Assembly: GCA_022567855.1 (NCBI GenBank) | Contig: JADFGE010000200.1 | Span: 1-5,915 of the forward strand | Reading direction: 5' to 3' | From: Planctomycetota bacterium | GTDB lineage: Bacteria > Planctomycetota > Phycisphaerae > Phycisphaerales > SM1A02 | DNA length: 5,915 nucleotides | Part shown: positions 5,876 to 5,915 of the stretch, piece after piece | Layout: every line of letters begins with the position of its first letter | Numbering within the stretch: the stretch's first letter is position 1 | Program-made: the position numbers and the translations under genes | The notes under the pieces: generated by a model | The model's input: the letters and a program-made list of their open reading frames with translations, nothing else | Told to the model about the DNA's origin: nothing | Databases searched by the model: none

Positions 5876-5915
5876 CGATACTGAACTTCGGACACTGGCT
5901 GAGAAATGTCTTTGG

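Noticed and set aside
5865..5915. Possible C-terminal end of an upstream minus-strand gene (such as eboD), with a TGA at 5867-5865 overlapping the eboE start
   Set aside because: All three minus-strand frames are open over the last 40 bases, and the 16 residues in this frame do not match any ending I recognise. The overlap fits an operon but cannot be supported from so short a piece.

Overview
The window comes from a moderately GC-rich bacterial genome (about 60% GC over most coding DNA, hand estimate). Exported proteins with Sec-type and possibly Tat-type signals suggest a diderm or similar envelope, but nothing fixes the phylum. The palindrome CGATCG, including three copies of the HIP1-type octamer GCGATCGC, is over-represented. 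HIP1 is best known from cyanobacteria, so a cyanobacterial or cyanobacterium-like origin is possible but not shown.

Left part (1-1008): the start and middle of a minus-strand ICMT-like membrane methyltransferase gene runs off the left edge. It is clearly lower in GC (about 50%) than the rest. A short divergent intergenic region follows, with a TTGACA box, a 13-bp palindrome and a triple heptamer repeat. Next is a complete tRNA-Pro (anticodon CGG), a 12-bp perfect hairpin that may end its transcript, and about 350 bases without a convincing gene that hold a second small hairpin and a 10-base-period repeat fragment.

Middle (1009-2381): a plus-strand gene for an exported cyanophycinase-like serine peptidase (family S51) meets, tail to tail with only 2 bases between the stops, a minus-strand gene for a VOC-fold (glyoxalase/dioxygenase-type) protein with an export-type leader carrying a twin arginine.

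Right part (2411-5875): three tightly packed minus-strand genes read as eboE (xylose-isomerase-like TIM barrel), eboC (UbiA-type prenyltransferase) and eboF (alkaline-phosphatase-superfamily protein). They belong to the ebo/edb cluster, whose known members act in moving or maturing secondary-metabolite precursors (scytonemin monomer export in cyanobacteria, the nematode-repelling edb locus of Pseudomonas). Stops and starts overlap or nearly touch, so they should be co-transcribed from right to left. The VOC gene follows eboF by 29 bases with its own strong Shine-Dalgarno site and is probably the last gene of the operon. Other ebo genes (A, B, D), if present, must lie beyond the right edge.

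The most interesting points are an ebo operon that appears to end in an exported VOC protein, an EboF whose canonical metal-binding residues are largely replaced, and the compositionally distinct left edge next to a tRNA gene.
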